A stretch of 64,000 nt of DNA from Shewanella sp. 10N.286.48.A6 (lineage in GTDB: Bacteria > Pseudomonadota > Gammaproteobacteria > Enterobacterales > Shewanellaceae). Below are positions 33,150 through 42,923 of the stretch, in pieces. Location of the stretch: NCBI RefSeq assembly GCF_002873135.1, contig NZ_MCVI01000021.1:139579-203578 (forward strand), in the 5' to 3' direction. The translations under genes and the position numbers were made by a program. Numbering within the stretch: the stretch's first letter is position 1; every line of letters starts with the position of its first letter. The notes under the pieces are model-generated. The model worked only from the letters and a program-made list of their open reading frames with translations. It made no database searches and was not told the DNA's origin.

Positions 33150-34280
33150 TTAGCTATTTAAATCGTGAAAAAACTTTTTTACGCCATCAAAGAACCCTTC
33201 AGCTTTAGGGCTGTGCTTCTTTGACTCACCGGTTAAGGTCGCTTCAAACTCACGAAGTAGCTCTTTTTGCTTTTCGTTAAGTTTAACTGGTGTTTCCATG
33301 ACGACTTTACAAAGTAAGTCACCAACGGCGTGGCTGCGAACCGATTTAACACCTTTACCGCGCAAGCGGAACATACGGCCAGTTTGGCTTTCTGCAGGTA
33401 TTTTCAAATTCACTTTACCATCAAGTGTTGGCACTTCAATCTCGCCACCTAATGCAGCTTTGCTGAATGAAATTGGCACTTCGCAGTAGAGGTTATTACC
33501 ATCACGAACAAAAATATTATGTTCACGAACGCTCACCTGTACATATAAGTCACCCGGAGGCGCGCCAAACTCACCCGCTTCACCTTCACCGGTTAAGCGA
33601 ACACGATCGCCAGTATCAACACCAGCTGGTATTTTAACTGATAAGGTTTTGCTCTTTTCAACACGGCCTTCGCCATGACACTTCTTACAAGGATCTTTAA
33701 TGATCTTGCCGCGGCCATGACAAGTCGGACACGCCTGCTGAACAGCAAAGAAGCCTTGACGCATTTGTACTTGGCCTTGACCATGACAGGTACCACAAGT
33801 GGTTGCTGACGAGCCTTTATTGGCGCCGCTACCATCACAGCTATCACACGATGCTAAGGTAGGAATACGTAACTCTTTAGTAAGGCCACGAACCGCTTCT
33901 TCAAGTGATAACTCTAAGTTGTAACGTAAGTCACTACCGCGAGCCGCTTGACGTTGTCCGCCGCCACGACGACCGCCGCCAAAGATATCGCCAAACACGT
34001 CACCAAAGATATCACCGAAATCACCGCCGCCACCTTGACCGCCGCCACGATTAGGATCAACGCCTGCATGACCAAATTGGTCATAAGCCGCTTTCTTATT
34101 CGCGTCAGTTAAAATTTCATAAGCTTCTTTAGCTTCTTTAAAGTTAACTTCAGCTTCTTTGTCGCCAGGGTTACGGTCAGGATGATATTTCATCGCTAGA
34201 CGCTTATAGGCTTTTTTGATTTCTCGTTCACTGGCATCGCGACCGACACTTAGAACTTCGTAATAATCTCGCTTTGACAT
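33150..34280 (-). CDS. dnaJ: Chaperone DnaJ
   Basis: DnaJ delivers unfolded clients to DnaK and stimulates its ATPase. The 376-residue protein has the J domain (about 1-70, HPD in [11 protein letters not shown]), a Gly/Phe-rich linker (about 75-115), four CxxCxGxG zinc repeats (about 140-210) and C-terminal substrate-binding domains. It follows dnaK by 88 bases with a hairpin between them, and they share the heat-shock promoter upstream of dnaK. Confidence 0.98.
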   Translation of the reverse strand: MSKRDYYEVLSVGRDASEREIKKAYKRLAMKYHPDRNPGDKEAEVNFKEAKEAYEILTDANKKAAYDQFGHAGVDPNRGGGQGGGGDFGDIFGDVFGDIFGGGRRGGGQRQAARGSDLRYNLELSLEEAVRGLTKELRIPTLASCDSCDGSGANKGSSATTCGTCHGQGQVQMRQGFFAVQQACPTCHGRGKIIKDPCKKCHGEGRVEKSKTLSVKIPAGVDTGDRVRLTGEGEAGEFGAPPGDLYVQVSVREHNIFVRDGNNLYCEVPISFSKAALGGEIEVPTLDGKVNLKIPAESQTGRMFRLRGKGVKSVRSHAVGDLLCKVVMETPVKLNEKQKELLREFEATLTGESKKHSPKAEGFFDGVKKFFHDLNS

Positions 34281-34313
34281 AATCTCAGTTTTCTCAAGCA
34301 GGTATTGTACGAA

Positions 34314-34342
34314 CGGGCGTTAGAGATTTCTCCCAACGCCCG
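34314..34342 (-). other. Hairpin in the dnaK-dnaJ intergenic region
   Basis: CGGGCGTT and AACGCCCG arms form a GC-rich eight-base-pair stem with a 13-base loop and no T-run. It is probably an mRNA-processing or stability element that lowers dnaJ relative to dnaK; this role is inferred. Confidence 0.55.
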
Positions 34343-34368
34343 CCTGAAAGTTAACTAACTAATTTAGC

Positions 34369-36288
34369 TTACTTTTTGTCGTCTTTTACTTCTTCAAACT
34401 CAGCATCAACAACGTCATCTTCAGGCTTAGCTTCTTGCGCATCTTGTGCTGGAGCTTCACCTTGTTGCGCTTGTGCTTTCGCTTGAGCGATTTCCATTAA
34501 CTTAGCAGACGCTTCCATTAATGCTTGAGTCGCTTTATCAATTGCTTCTTTGTCGTTACCTTTAGTTGCGGTATCAACGTCAGCCATTGCTGCTTCAATT
34601 TTCTCTTTTTCTTCAGCTGGTAATGCTTCACCCGCTTCTTCGATTTGCTTCTTAGTTGCGTGAACCATGCCATCAGCTTGGTTACGTGCAGTCACTAGCT
34701 CTTCGAATTTAGCATCTTCATCAGCGTGAGCTTCTGCATCACGAACCATTTGCTCTACTTCTTCGTCACTTAGACCTGAGTTAGCTTTAATAGTGATGTT
34801 TTGCGCTTTACCGGTTTTCTTATCAGTTGCTGATACGTTTAAGATACCATCAGCATCGATGTCGAAAGATACTTCAACTTGTGGCATGCCACGTGGCGCT
34901 GGTTCAATACCTTCTAGGTTGAATTGACCTAGAGATTTGTTGTAGCTAGCTTGCTTACGCTCACCTTGAAGTACGTGAATTGTTACTGCACTTTGGTTAT
35001 CTTCAGCAGTTGAGAACGTTTGACTCGCTTTAGTCGGGATAGTGGTATTCTTCTCGATAAGCTTAGTCATTACGCTACCCATGGTTTCGATACCAAATGA
35101 TAGTGGTGTAACGTCAAGTAGCAATACGTCTTTCACGTCGCCAGAAAGTACACCAGCTTGAATTGCTGCGCCTACGGCTACGGCTTCATCTGGGTTAACG
35201 TCTTTACGTGGCTCTTTACCGAAGAAGTCAGTTACTGCAGCCTGTACTTTAGGCATACGAGTTTGACCACCAACTAAAATCACTTCGTTGATGTCTGAAA
35301 CAGATAAGTCTGCATCAGCTAGCGCAACTTTTAATGGCTCTAAAGAACGTTGGATTAAGTCGTCAACTAAAGACTCTAACTTAGCACGAGTGATTTTAAC
35401 CACTAAATGCTTAGGACCTGTTGCATCAGCAGTGATGTAAGGCAGGTTAACTTCAGTTTGTGTTGTGCTTGAAAGTTCAATTTTCGCTTTTTCTGCAGCT
35501 TCTTTAACACGTTGCATTGCTAGCGGGTCGTTACGTAAGTCTAGACCTTGCTCTTTTTTGAACTCGTCAGCTAAGTAGTTAATTAGGCGGTTATCGAAAT
35601 CTTCACCACCTAAATGAGTATCACCGTTAGTAGCAAGTACTTCGAAAGTTTGGTCACCATCGTTGCTATCAATTTCAATGATAGAGATATCAAAAGTACC
35701 ACCACCTAAATCGTATACTGCAACAACGTTGTCGCCTTGTTTTTTGTCGATACCGTAAGCTAGTGCAGCAGCAGTTGGCTCGTTGATGATACGTTTAACA
35801 TCAAGACCAGCAATACGACCAGCATCTTTAGTTGCTTGACGTTGTGAATCATTAAAGTATGCAGGAACAGTAATAACCGCTTCTGTTACTTCTTCACCCA
35901 AGAAATCTTCAGCTGTTTTCTTCATCTTTTTCAAGATTTCAGCAGATACTTGTGGTGGTGCCATTTTCTTGCCGTGAGCTTCAACCCATGCGTCACCATT
36001 GTCAGTACCAATGATTTTGAAAGGCATGATGTCAACATCACGTTGAACTTCGTCATCTTTAAAACGACGACCGATTAAACGCTTAATCGCGAAAAAAGTA
36101 TTTGTTGGGTTTGTAACTGCTTGACGCTTAGCAGGTGAGCCTACTAATGTTTCGTCATCGGTATATGCGATGATAGATGCTGTTGTACGTTCGCCTTCAG
36201 CATTCTCGATTACGCGAGCAGTACCGCCATCAAGGACAGCCACACAAGAGTTAGTTGTGCCTAAGTCAATACCAATAATTTTGCCCAT
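34369..36288 (-). CDS. dnaK: Chaperone DnaK (Hsp70)
   Basis: DnaK is the ATP-dependent Hsp70. The 639-residue protein starts [18 protein letters not shown]. It has the phosphate motif [13 protein letters not shown] near 195, the interdomain linker [11 protein letters not shown] near 390, a beta-sandwich substrate-binding domain, the helical lid, and a C-terminus ending in an acidic tail with EEVKDDKK. A strong GGAGAT ribosome binding site precedes the start. A clear sigma32 promoter lies at 36342-36368. Confidence 0.99.
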   Translation of the reverse strand: MGKIIGIDLGTTNSCVAVLDGGTARVIENAEGERTTASIIAYTDDETLVGSPAKRQAVTNPTNTFFAIKRLIGRRFKDDEVQRDVDIMPFKIIGTDNGDAWVEAHGKKMAPPQVSAEILKKMKKTAEDFLGEEVTEAVITVPAYFNDSQRQATKDAGRIAGLDVKRIINEPTAAALAYGIDKKQGDNVVAVYDLGGGTFDISIIEIDSNDGDQTFEVLATNGDTHLGGEDFDNRLINYLADEFKKEQGLDLRNDPLAMQRVKEAAEKAKIELSSTTQTEVNLPYITADATGPKHLVVKITRAKLESLVDDLIQRSLEPLKVALADADLSVSDINEVILVGGQTRMPKVQAAVTDFFGKEPRKDVNPDEAVAVGAAIQAGVLSGDVKDVLLLDVTPLSFGIETMGSVMTKLIEKNTTIPTKASQTFSTAEDNQSAVTIHVLQGERKQASYNKSLGQFNLEGIEPAPRGMPQVEVSFDIDADGILNVSATDKKTGKAQNITIKANSGLSDEEVEQMVRDAEAHADEDAKFEELVTARNQADGMVHATKKQIEEAGEALPAEEKEKIEAAMADVDTATKGNDKEAIDKATQALMEASAKLMEIAQAKAQAQQGEAPAQDAQEAKPEDDVVDAEFEEVKDDKK

Positions 36289-36341
36289 GAGGATCTCCGA
36301 AATATAAAATTTTAATGTAACTAATTTGATTATGTTTGTTG

Positions 36342-36368
36342 ATATGGGGTCAGGAATTGATTTTTCAA
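36342..36368 (-). promoter_or_regulatory. Sigma32 heat-shock promoter of dnaKJ
   Basis: On the minus strand TTGAAA (36368-36363) is followed after exactly 13 bases by CCCCATAT (36349-36342), matching the sigma32 consensus closely. It is about 54 bases upstream of the dnaK start codon. Confidence 0.85.
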
Positions 36369-36578
36369 GTCCTAATTTTTGCCTCTCATATCAGCCTTAC
36401 TGCATATATTGGGACAGCTAACTAAAATACAAGGGCTGATCAAAAAAATTATTAAAAATATCTTAAGTAAATATGCCGTGACCTCATTTTGTATATTGCA
36501 TACAATCTGCCCATGCTTGCTTGCTTTGCTAATCCACCCCTTGGATATTATGCATAATTACTATTATTAGGAATGATT

Positions 36579-37502
36579 TTGTCAAACACTTCTCTTGCCT
36601 ATGCCTATGGTTTAGTTGCCGTTTTACTTTGGTCGACAGTCGCGACTGCATTTAAAGTCGCGCTAAGTTTTTATACACCCTTACAATTGGTATTTGTTGC
36701 AGTGCTCACCTCTATTATTGCATTGAGTGTGATTATCCTATGGCAAAGAAAGCACACATTAATGCTGCGACAATTTAAACGTCGCCCAGGATTTTATTTG
36801 CTTAGCGGTATTCTGAATCCGTTTCTTTATTACTTTGTGCTGTTTGAAGCTTACGATTTGCTTCCAGCTCAACAAGCCTTATCCCTTAATTACACTTGGG
36901 CGATTTTATTGCCCATTTTAGCTGTCCCTTTGCTGGGTCATAAGCTCACAAAGGTTGATGTCATTGCCGCGCTGATTGCCTATAGCGGCGTTTACATTAT
37001 CGCAACCGGCGGCAATATCACCGCATTTAACTTTGATAGCCCTAAAGGGATTGCTTTTGTATTAAGCAGTACGGTGATTTGGTGCTTATATTGGGTAACC
37101 AATACCAAGGATGACGGCGATGCCACTGTAAGCTTATTACTTAGCTTTTTAATTGGTTTACCTTTAGTGACTATTGCCATGCTAATCCATCAACCCATAA
37201 GCGACTTTAGTTGGCAAGCGCTAACTGCTGGAGTGTATGTGGGGCTATTTGAAATGGGTATCACCTTTGTTTTATGGCTTATGGCACTTAAAAGCACCGA
37301 GAAAACCTCTAACATCACCACGCTTGTATTTTTAACCCCTGTGCTGTCTGTTGGGTTTATCGCGCTAATCTTAAAAGAGCAAATCGCCAGCAGTACCTAT
37401 ATTGGTCTATGCTTTATTTTAACGGGGTTAATATTGCAAAAGGTAATCCCACAGCTGTTGAGAAAATCCAGTTTAAAGATCAGCCATAAGCATAATAAGT
37501 AG
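36579..37502 (+). CDS. EamA/DMT-family transporter
   Basis: The 307-residue protein has about ten hydrophobic segments arranged as two EamA repeats, with the second beginning around residue 150 (KGIAFVLSSTVIWCLYWV). This is typical of drug/metabolite exporters such as RhtA or YdcZ relatives. An AGGA motif at 36569-36572 abuts the ATG at 36573 but is six bases from the TTG at 36579, so the TTG is the better start. It is divergent from dnaK and stands alone. The substrate cannot be inferred. Confidence 0.85.
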   Translation: MSNTSLAYAYGLVAVLLWSTVATAFKVALSFYTPLQLVFVAVLTSIIALSVIILWQRKHTLMLRQFKRRPGFYLLSGILNPFLYYFVLFEAYDLLPAQQALSLNYTWAILLPILAVPLLGHKLTKVDVIAALIAYSGVYIIATGGNITAFNFDSPKGIAFVLSSTVIWCLYWVTNTKDDGDATVSLLLSFLIGLPLVTIAMLIHQPISDFSWQALTAGVYVGLFEMGITFVLWLMALKSTEKTSNITTLVFLTPVLSVGFIALILKEQIASSTYIGLCFILTGLILQKVIPQLLRKSSLKISHKHNK

Positions 37503-37642
37503 CAGTGGTTAAAGCATTTTACGATATTTAAACGATTAAAATTTAAACTTTATTGTCAACATGGCAGTTAGTTGCTATTAATAAGGTGTGCAGTTAATAC
37601 GGTGTACAAGATACAAAGGATGCTTCAAGGAGGAGATTGGCA

Positions 37643-37978
37643 ATGGGAATGCCGAGATGGAATTTAAGTGACACCACTGAAAATAAAATTCGCAGCTATA
37701 GCTTAATGCTTACCGCGGCTATTATGCTTTATGAATATCTCAACGGTGATATCTCAACCCAATACCCCGCCATGTATATATGTATTTTTGTTTTTCCTGC
37801 GGTCTACTTCACTAATAGCATACAAGAAAAGTACTTCCCGCTTATCATGGAGTATGTTCAAGCAGCTAGGCTTGTAAGCATATTTATGACGCTGAGCAGC
37901 TTTTTGATTTGGTGTTACACCACTTATATACGTTTATCTACTCCTGCGATTTCCAGCCATGGGCTATACCTGCAATAA
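37643..37978 (+). CDS. Small predicted membrane protein, unknown function
   Basis: This 111-residue protein has three likely membrane segments (about 21-36, 43-58 and 75-93) and a short polar N-terminus. An ideal ribosome binding site AAGGAGGAG at 37628-37635 is seven bases before the ATG at 37643, so an in-frame TTG at 37637 can be rejected. I do not recognise a family. It lies alone between the DMT transporter and the convergent proBA operon, with a shared terminator at 38062-38085. Confidence 0.7.
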   Translation: MGMPRWNLSDTTENKIRSYSLMLTAAIMLYEYLNGDISTQYPAMYICIFVFPAVYFTNSIQEKYFPLIMEYVQAARLVSIFMTLSSFLIWCYTTYIRLSTPAISSHGLYLQ

Positions 37979-38061
37979 TCCTATAACGGCAATAACCTCT
38001 GGCGACAATAACCTCTAGCGGCACATTTCAAAGCTGCTGCTATTTCAGTGCTCAAAAAAAC

Positions 38062-38085
38062 AAAAAAAGCACCGAGGTGCTTTTT
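38062..38085. terminator. Bidirectional terminator between the small membrane protein and proA
   Basis: GCAC and GTGC arms extended by flanking A and T runs around a four-base loop, 77 bases from proA and 84 from the plus-strand gene. Confidence 0.75.
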
Positions 38086-38161
38086 AAGTTTTAAGCGCAA
38101 ATCAAGTCAGTTTGTCACTCACAGCATCGTCAGCTTCAAATCTGGCTTGGGTTAGTTTATT

Positions 38162-39430
38162 TTAGCTGCGAGAAGTATAATCACCAGTTGCCAACCACTT
38201 ATAAGTCGTTAGTGCATCAAGAGCCATTGGTCCGCGAGCATGTAGCTTTTGGGTACTGACCGCCACTTCAGCCCCTAAACCAAATTGCGAGCCATCCGTA
38301 AAACGGGTGCTGGCATTGACATATACCGCTGCTGAGTCTACTTGATTCATAAAGTGGCAGGTCACATTAATATCGTCAGATAAAATCGCTTCAGAGTGAC
38401 CGCTAGAGTGTTGACGAATATGGGTAATTGCTTGGTCAATATCAGTCACAATCTTAACCCCAAGTGTTAATGACAACCACTCAGTACTGAAGGTTTCATC
38501 CGTTGCAGGATGAATATCAAACTGACTTGCTGCAAATAACTGCTGCGTTTTTTCACAAGTATAAAAACTCACGCCTAATGCCGACATCTGCGTAAACAAA
38601 TCTGCTAAAAACTCAGCCGCAACAGCTTCGTGAACCAGTAAGGTATCTAAGGCATTACACACTGTTGGACGCTGCACTTTTGCATTAATGATCACCTCAG
38701 CACTGCGAGATAAATCCGCTGATTTATCAAGGTATAAATGACAAATACCAATGCCGCCTAAAATCACCGGAATAGTGGCTTTTTCAGCGCAAAGGCGTTG
38801 TAAGGTTTGGCCGCCGCGAGGAATAATCATATCCACATATTGGTCAAGGCGCAGTAAGCCAGTCACTAAGTCGCGATCGGTAGAGTTAATCAGCTGCACA
38901 GCATCTTCAGGTAAACCTTGTAATGTCAGCGCTGTGCGGATCACCTCACTTAAAACTTTATTTGAGGTTAAGGTTTCTTTACCGCCACGAAGGATCACTG
39001 CATTACCGGTTTTTAGTGCTAGTACGGCAATATCAACAGTGACGTTAGGGCGTGCTTCGTAAATCACCCCAACAACTCCCAGTGGCACTTTGCGTTGAGT
39101 TAAACGTAAACCGTTATCTAAGAACTGGCTAGCTGATTCACTGCCCACAGGATCGGCAAGATTAATCACATTTTCAATATCAGCAATAATGCCAGCTAAT
39201 CGCTCGCTATCTAGCAATAATCTATCGATCATCGCATCGGTTAAACCATTGGCTCTTGCTGCCTGCACGTCTTGGTCGTTCGCCGCTAAAATCGCTTCGG
39301 TATTTAGCGTTAGTTGCTCGCTAATACAACGAAGCAAAGCGTTTTTGTTTTGGCTCGATAAATTAGCAAGGGCAAAGCTTGCTGCTTTTGCTTGCTTACC
39401 TAGCGTGGTTAAATATTGCTGCTGTGACAT
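38162..39430 (-). CDS. proA: Gamma-glutamyl phosphate reductase
   Basis: ProA reduces gamma-glutamyl phosphate to glutamate semialdehyde in proline synthesis. The 422-residue ALDH-fold protein has the dinucleotide-binding region [15 protein letters not shown], the catalytic Cys in [14 protein letters not shown] and the C-terminal [17 protein letters not shown]. The start is ATG 39430, with AAGGA seven bases upstream; an upstream in-frame start at 39454 would overlap proB. The gap to proB is 16 bases. Confidence 0.96.
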   Translation of the reverse strand: MSQQQYLTTLGKQAKAASFALANLSSQNKNALLRCISEQLTLNTEAILAANDQDVQAARANGLTDAMIDRLLLDSERLAGIIADIENVINLADPVGSESASQFLDNGLRLTQRKVPLGVVGVIYEARPNVTVDIAVLALKTGNAVILRGGKETLTSNKVLSEVIRTALTLQGLPEDAVQLINSTDRDLVTGLLRLDQYVDMIIPRGGQTLQRLCAEKATIPVILGGIGICHLYLDKSADLSRSAEVIINAKVQRPTVCNALDTLLVHEAVAAEFLADLFTQMSALGVSFYTCEKTQQLFAASQFDIHPATDETFSTEWLSLTLGVKIVTDIDQAITHIRQHSSGHSEAILSDDINVTCHFMNQVDSAAVYVNASTRFTDGSQFGLGAEVAVSTQKLHARGPMALDALTTYKWLATGDYTSRS

Positions 39431-39446
39431 GTTTTCGTCCTTTAAT

Positions 39447-40559
39447 TTATTCACTATCTAGTACCACCATGTCATTACGATGTATTGCTGCTACGCCGTA
39501 ATCATAGCCAAGTAATGTTTCAATCTCGTTGGAGTGCTTTCCTGCAATTATCGTTAATGCTTTAGCACAATAACGGCTCATGCCTTTAGCAAGCACGTGA
39601 CCTGATTTATCGGCAATCAACACAGTTGCGCCACGTTCAAATTGCCCTTCTACGCTGACAATCCCTTTAGGCAATAAGCTGCGACCATTTTCAACGACCG
39701 CTTTACAGGCGCCATCATCTAATATCAGCCGCCCTTCTGTTGCAGGGCCAGCTAAAATCCATTGTTTTCGGCTTTCAAGGGGATTTTTAGTGACACTAAA
39801 ATGAGTGCCGACCGATTCTTTACTGACTACTTGTGAAATCACATTAGGCAAATGACCTGAAGCAATGACCACTTCAACACCTGCTCGCCTAGCCACATCG
39901 GCCGCTTCTAACTTAGTCGCCATGCCGCCAGTGCCTAAACCTGAAACTGCGCCACCCGCTAACAAGCGTAAGTTATCATCAATATTGACCACTGAAGTAA
40001 TTAACTTGGCATCGGGGTTATTGCGTGGATCGGCATCAAATAAGCCGATTTGATCAGTCAATAACACTAATAAGTCAGCATCACATAATAATGCGGCCCT
40101 AGCTGATAAATTGTCATTGTCGCCCACTTTAATTTCATTGGTGGCAACGGCATCATTTTCATTAATAATCGGAATAATATTATTATCTAACAATGCATTG
40201 AGTGTATCTCGAGCATTTAGATAGCGTTCACGATCATGTAAGTCGGCGCGGGTTAACAATAACTGTCCCACGTGCAAACCATAAATACTGAACAGTTCTG
40301 ACCAAGCTAAAATAAGCTGACTTTGACCCACGGCGGCTAATAATTGTTTATTGGGCATAGTATCGGGCAATACGGGGTATTGCAGATGTTCGCGACCAGC
40401 CGCTATTGCGCCAGATGTGCACAATACAACTTCAATACCTGAACGCACAAGCACAGACATTTGTCTGGCCAGTTCCACCATATGTGCTTTATCGAGCTTG
40501 TTACTGCCCGAAGTTAAGACACTGGTACCTAATTTTACGACGACCCGCTTGTAAGTCAT
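39447..40559 (-). CDS. proB: Glutamate 5-kinase
   Basis: ProB phosphorylates glutamate as the first, proline-inhibited step of proline synthesis. The 370-residue protein has an amino-acid kinase domain (KLGTSVLT at the N-terminus, NENDAVAT near 148, [16 protein letters not shown] near 208) and a C-terminal PUA domain (about 275-365). It forms a two-gene operon with proA. Confidence 0.97.
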   Translation of the reverse strand: MTYKRVVVKLGTSVLTSGSNKLDKAHMVELARQMSVLVRSGIEVVLCTSGAIAAGREHLQYPVLPDTMPNKQLLAAVGQSQLILAWSELFSIYGLHVGQLLLTRADLHDRERYLNARDTLNALLDNNIIPIINENDAVATNEIKVGDNDNLSARAALLCDADLLVLLTDQIGLFDADPRNNPDAKLITSVVNIDDNLRLLAGGAVSGLGTGGMATKLEAADVARRAGVEVVIASGHLPNVISQVVSKESVGTHFSVTKNPLESRKQWILAGPATEGRLILDDGACKAVVENGRSLLPKGIVSVEGQFERGATVLIADKSGHVLAKGMSRYCAKALTIIAGKHSNEIETLLGYDYGVAAIHRNDMVVLDSE

Positions 40560-40679
40560 GACTGCCTTTTCAAACTCAAAAATATTGACTGAAATATTTT
40601 TATACCTAATTCAGCGAATAATTCATAGTAAAGCCCATAATTGAGTAAACAAATACTATATTTATTTGTTATACGGCAT

Positions 40680-40710
40680 AAAAAAGGGCTATGCATTGCA
40701 TAACCCTTAA
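40680..40710 (-). terminator. Intrinsic terminator of the NCS2 permease gene
   Basis: GGGCTATGC and GCATAACCC arms (one mismatch) around ATT, with a T-run on the transcript, about 95 bases past the permease stop. Confidence 0.85.
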
Positions 40711-40803
40711 CAAAAATCACTAATTTATCATTGCTGCTTAATTACAGCTTGATAACCCACACATGAGCTTACTCAGCAGGTGTTATGGCGAGCAAAGCCA
40801 AGG

Positions 40804-42093
40804 TTAACCCCAAATAAACTTAGCTAAAAATAGTGCCGCAATAAACAAGATACCAAGATTTAACTCTTTAAAACGGCCAGTAAGTAGTTTAATCACCGCA
40901 TAAGAGATAAAACCAAACCCTATGGCATTAGCAATTGAAAAGGTTAATGGCATCAATAAACACACAATGACCACAGGCGCCGCTTCTGTTAAGTCTTCCC
41001 ACTCAACATTGACTAAGCCAGACATCATCAAAATCGCCACATAAAACAAGGCGCCACTGGTAGCATAAGCGGGTACCATGCCGGCAAGTGGGGCAAAAAA
41101 TAATGCAGCAATAAACAACAAACCGACGACAACAGCGGTTAAGCCAGTACGGCCACCGGCGCTAACGCCTGCCGTGCTTTCAATATAACTAGTGGTCGTT
41201 GATGTTCCTAACGTCGCCCCTGCGATGGTGGCTAAGCTGTCTGCACTTAAGGCGCGTTTCACTCTTGGTAAACGCCCTTGTTCATCTAAAAATCCGCCAC
41301 GCTGCGCGACTGCAACCAAGGTGCCTGAGGTATCAAATAAATCCACAAACAAGAAGGCAAATATCACTGAAATCATACTGATTTCAAGCACTGCGGATAA
41401 ATCCATTTTCATGAATGTCGGTGCTATCGATGGTGGCATCGACATAACGCCGTTATAACTCACTTCACCAGCTAACAATGCAATGGCTGTGACAATGAAA
41501 ATACTTAATATCACCGCCGCTTTGTAGCCACGCTGTACCATAGCAATGATCAAGAAAAACCCCACCGCAGCCATCACAGCTGAGAATGAAGTGATATCCC
41601 CCATAGTGACTAATGTTGCCGGACTTGCCACCACAATACCGGCGCTTTTAAGGCCAATAAAGGCCAAGAACAAACCGATACCCGCGGCAATACCTAATCG
41701 CAGACTCATTGGAATACTGTTAACTATCCATTCTCTAATTTTCACCAAAGATAAAATTAAGAAACAAATACCAGACATAAATACTGCTCCAAGTGCAGTT
41801 TCCCAGCTATAGCCCATTTCGCCGACAACGGTATAAGTGAAGAAAGCATTAAGCCCCATACCCGGCGCTAATGCGATGGGGTAATTGGCCACTAAGCCCA
41901 TCACTAAACAGCCCACTGCCGCGGCTAAACAAGTGGCCACAAACACTGCACCATGATCCATGCCGGCATCAGCTAACATCATAGGGTTAACAAAAATAAT
42001 GTAAGCCATGGTGAGAAAGGTAGTGAGACCCGCGACAACTTCTTGTTTTAAATTCGTTTGATTATCTTTGAGTTTAAACAGTTTCTCTAACAT
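40804..42093 (-). CDS. NCS2-family purine (adenine/guanine/hypoxanthine) permease
   Basis: The 429-residue polytopic protein belongs to the AzgA-like branch of the NCS2 nucleobase permeases, which use the proton gradient to import purines. The N-terminus EVVAGLTTFLTMAYIIFVNP and the block TSTTTSYIESTAGVSAGGRTGLTAVVVG near 300 are typical of E. coli PurP/YjcD/GhxP relatives. A perfect TATAAT box lies about 95 bases upstream. A structured small transcription unit ends about 200 bases upstream on the same strand, and read-through from it could also reach this gene. Confidence 0.93.
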   Translation of the reverse strand: MLEKLFKLKDNQTNLKQEVVAGLTTFLTMAYIIFVNPMMLADAGMDHGAVFVATCLAAAVGCLVMGLVANYPIALAPGMGLNAFFTYTVVGEMGYSWETALGAVFMSGICFLILSLVKIREWIVNSIPMSLRLGIAAGIGLFLAFIGLKSAGIVVASPATLVTMGDITSFSAVMAAVGFFLIIAMVQRGYKAAVILSIFIVTAIALLAGEVSYNGVMSMPPSIAPTFMKMDLSAVLEISMISVIFAFLFVDLFDTSGTLVAVAQRGGFLDEQGRLPRVKRALSADSLATIAGATLGTSTTTSYIESTAGVSAGGRTGLTAVVVGLLFIAALFFAPLAGMVPAYATSGALFYVAILMMSGLVNVEWEDLTEAAPVVIVCLLMPLTFSIANAIGFGFISYAVIKLLTGRFKELNLGILFIAALFLAKFIWG

Positions 42094-42293
42094 GAAGCCT
42101 TGTTCCTTGAAAAGGGGGTGTAATTGGCTGCTATAGCCGCTACTGGCTAATTACAGTCAAAATCAGAGGTGAATTAATTCGTTCGGATTATAGGTACTTA
42201 TAAGGTTTATAGCCATGTTAGATAACTAAACACTTATATTCGTATGAAAGACAATTTAACTCAATGAAAAGCCAGTGGTTGATAAATTTCAGG

Positions 42294-42324
42294 CAAAAAA
42301 AATGCCTACTCAAAAGAGTAGGCA
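42294..42324 (-). terminator. Strong terminator of the small transcription unit
   Basis: TGCCTACTC and GAGTAGGCA form a perfect nine-base-pair stem around a four-base loop, with eight T residues following on the minus strand. Confidence 0.95.
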
Positions 42325-42489
42325 GACAAGTTAAAAGTTTTCCGTATGGGGAGAGGAAAACTGCATCACAATTAAGTGATAAAACTTAAAAAGTAAATTG
42401 GCAATAGAGAACCAATTTACTTGTTGTCTAAAACCGCCCAAAGGCGACAGAAAAAAGGGTTGATACGGTAAATCAATGAATAAGGAGGG

Positions 42490-42588
42490 TTAGCCCTTAA
42501 ACGTCATGGCATAAATGCCAAAAGACAGAACAGCTGGATTTAACCAAGTGCCTTGTCCATAAATAGTATAGCTGTCTGTAGAAGACAT
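42490..42588 (-). CDS. Candidate 32-residue small protein
   Basis: An ATG at 42588 is preceded by GGAG with a seven-base spacer. The peptide begins MSSTDSYTIYGQGTWL and ends GIYAMTFKG, mildly hydrophobic with several aromatic residues and no clear membrane helix. I do not recognise it. An overlapping longer frame (42497-42706) would start at an ATG that sits directly on its own AGG, so it is less likely. Conservation across related genomes would decide which frame, if either, is translated. Confidence 0.4.
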   Translation of the reverse strand: MSSTDSYTIYGQGTWLNPAVLSFGIYAMTFKG

Positions 42589-42754
42589 AATCATACTCCA
42601 AATAAAGTTGCGAAAACCTAGTCTTGCTTGGCTCGGTTCCTTGGAACAAACTTTTCTCAATCCATTGAGACAACTCATCACTCGATTCCTTGGAGACTAT
42701 ATCCATCCTGGATTAACTAGAATTGGAAAGCACCGTCGCTGTCCAACGAGAGGA

Positions 42755-42782
42755 ATAATACCAAAGTGTAATTTTATTACAA
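42755..42782 (-). promoter_or_regulatory. Sigma70-like promoter of the small transcription unit
   Basis: On the minus strand TTGTAA (42782-42777) and TATTAT (42760-42755) are 16 bases apart. The expected start is near 42747, giving a 5' leader of about 160 bases to the 32-codon ORF. Confidence 0.55.
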
Positions 42783-42878
42783 GTATTTATTTAATTATTT
42801 TATATTTCAATCAAAAAATGAAATAAAAGCACATTTGTATGACAAATTAAGAATTTAGAGTTCTCATTAGTAAACAAT

Positions 42879-42910
42879 CAACCACTAAATAGCACAATAT
42901 ATAGTGGTTG
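42879..42910 (-). terminator. Hairpin after the M17 aminopeptidase gene
   Basis: CAACCACTA and TAGTGGTTG form a perfect nine-base-pair stem 14 bases past the stop. Only a weak T-rich tract follows, so it is a probable rather than strong terminator. Confidence 0.65.
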
Positions 42911-42923
42911 AGCAAAAAACAAA

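Larger units (their letters stand above)
42294..42747 (-). ncRNA. Predicted ~450-nt structured transcript carrying a small ORF
   Basis: A promoter at 42755-42782 and terminator at 42294-42324 define this unit. Its 5' part has several GGA motifs, one in the loop of CTCAA-TGGA-TTGAG, others in CCAAGGAA and CCAGGATGG. After the 32-codon ORF the transcript reads CCCTCCTTA, whose last eight bases are identical to the 16S rRNA anti-Shine-Dalgarno. Perfect hairpins follow: CGCC/GGCG, GTAAATTGG/CCAATTTAC, TCAC/GTGA and GTTTTCC/GGAAAAC with pyrimidine-rich loops, then the terminator. I do not recognise the family. It could be a regulatory RNA, a small-protein mRNA with controlled translation, or a leader of the NCS2 gene. 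Confidence 0.5.

Noticed and set aside
42094..42300. Purine riboswitch upstream of the NCS2 permease
   Set aside because: I looked for the conserved P1-J-loop bases on the minus strand and found none; only a TATAAT promoter is visible.
42294..42747. CsrB-type sRNA
   Set aside because: There are only about five GGA motifs, far fewer than typical for CsrB, and most of the 3' half has none. CsrA binding remains possible but the CsrB label is not supported.
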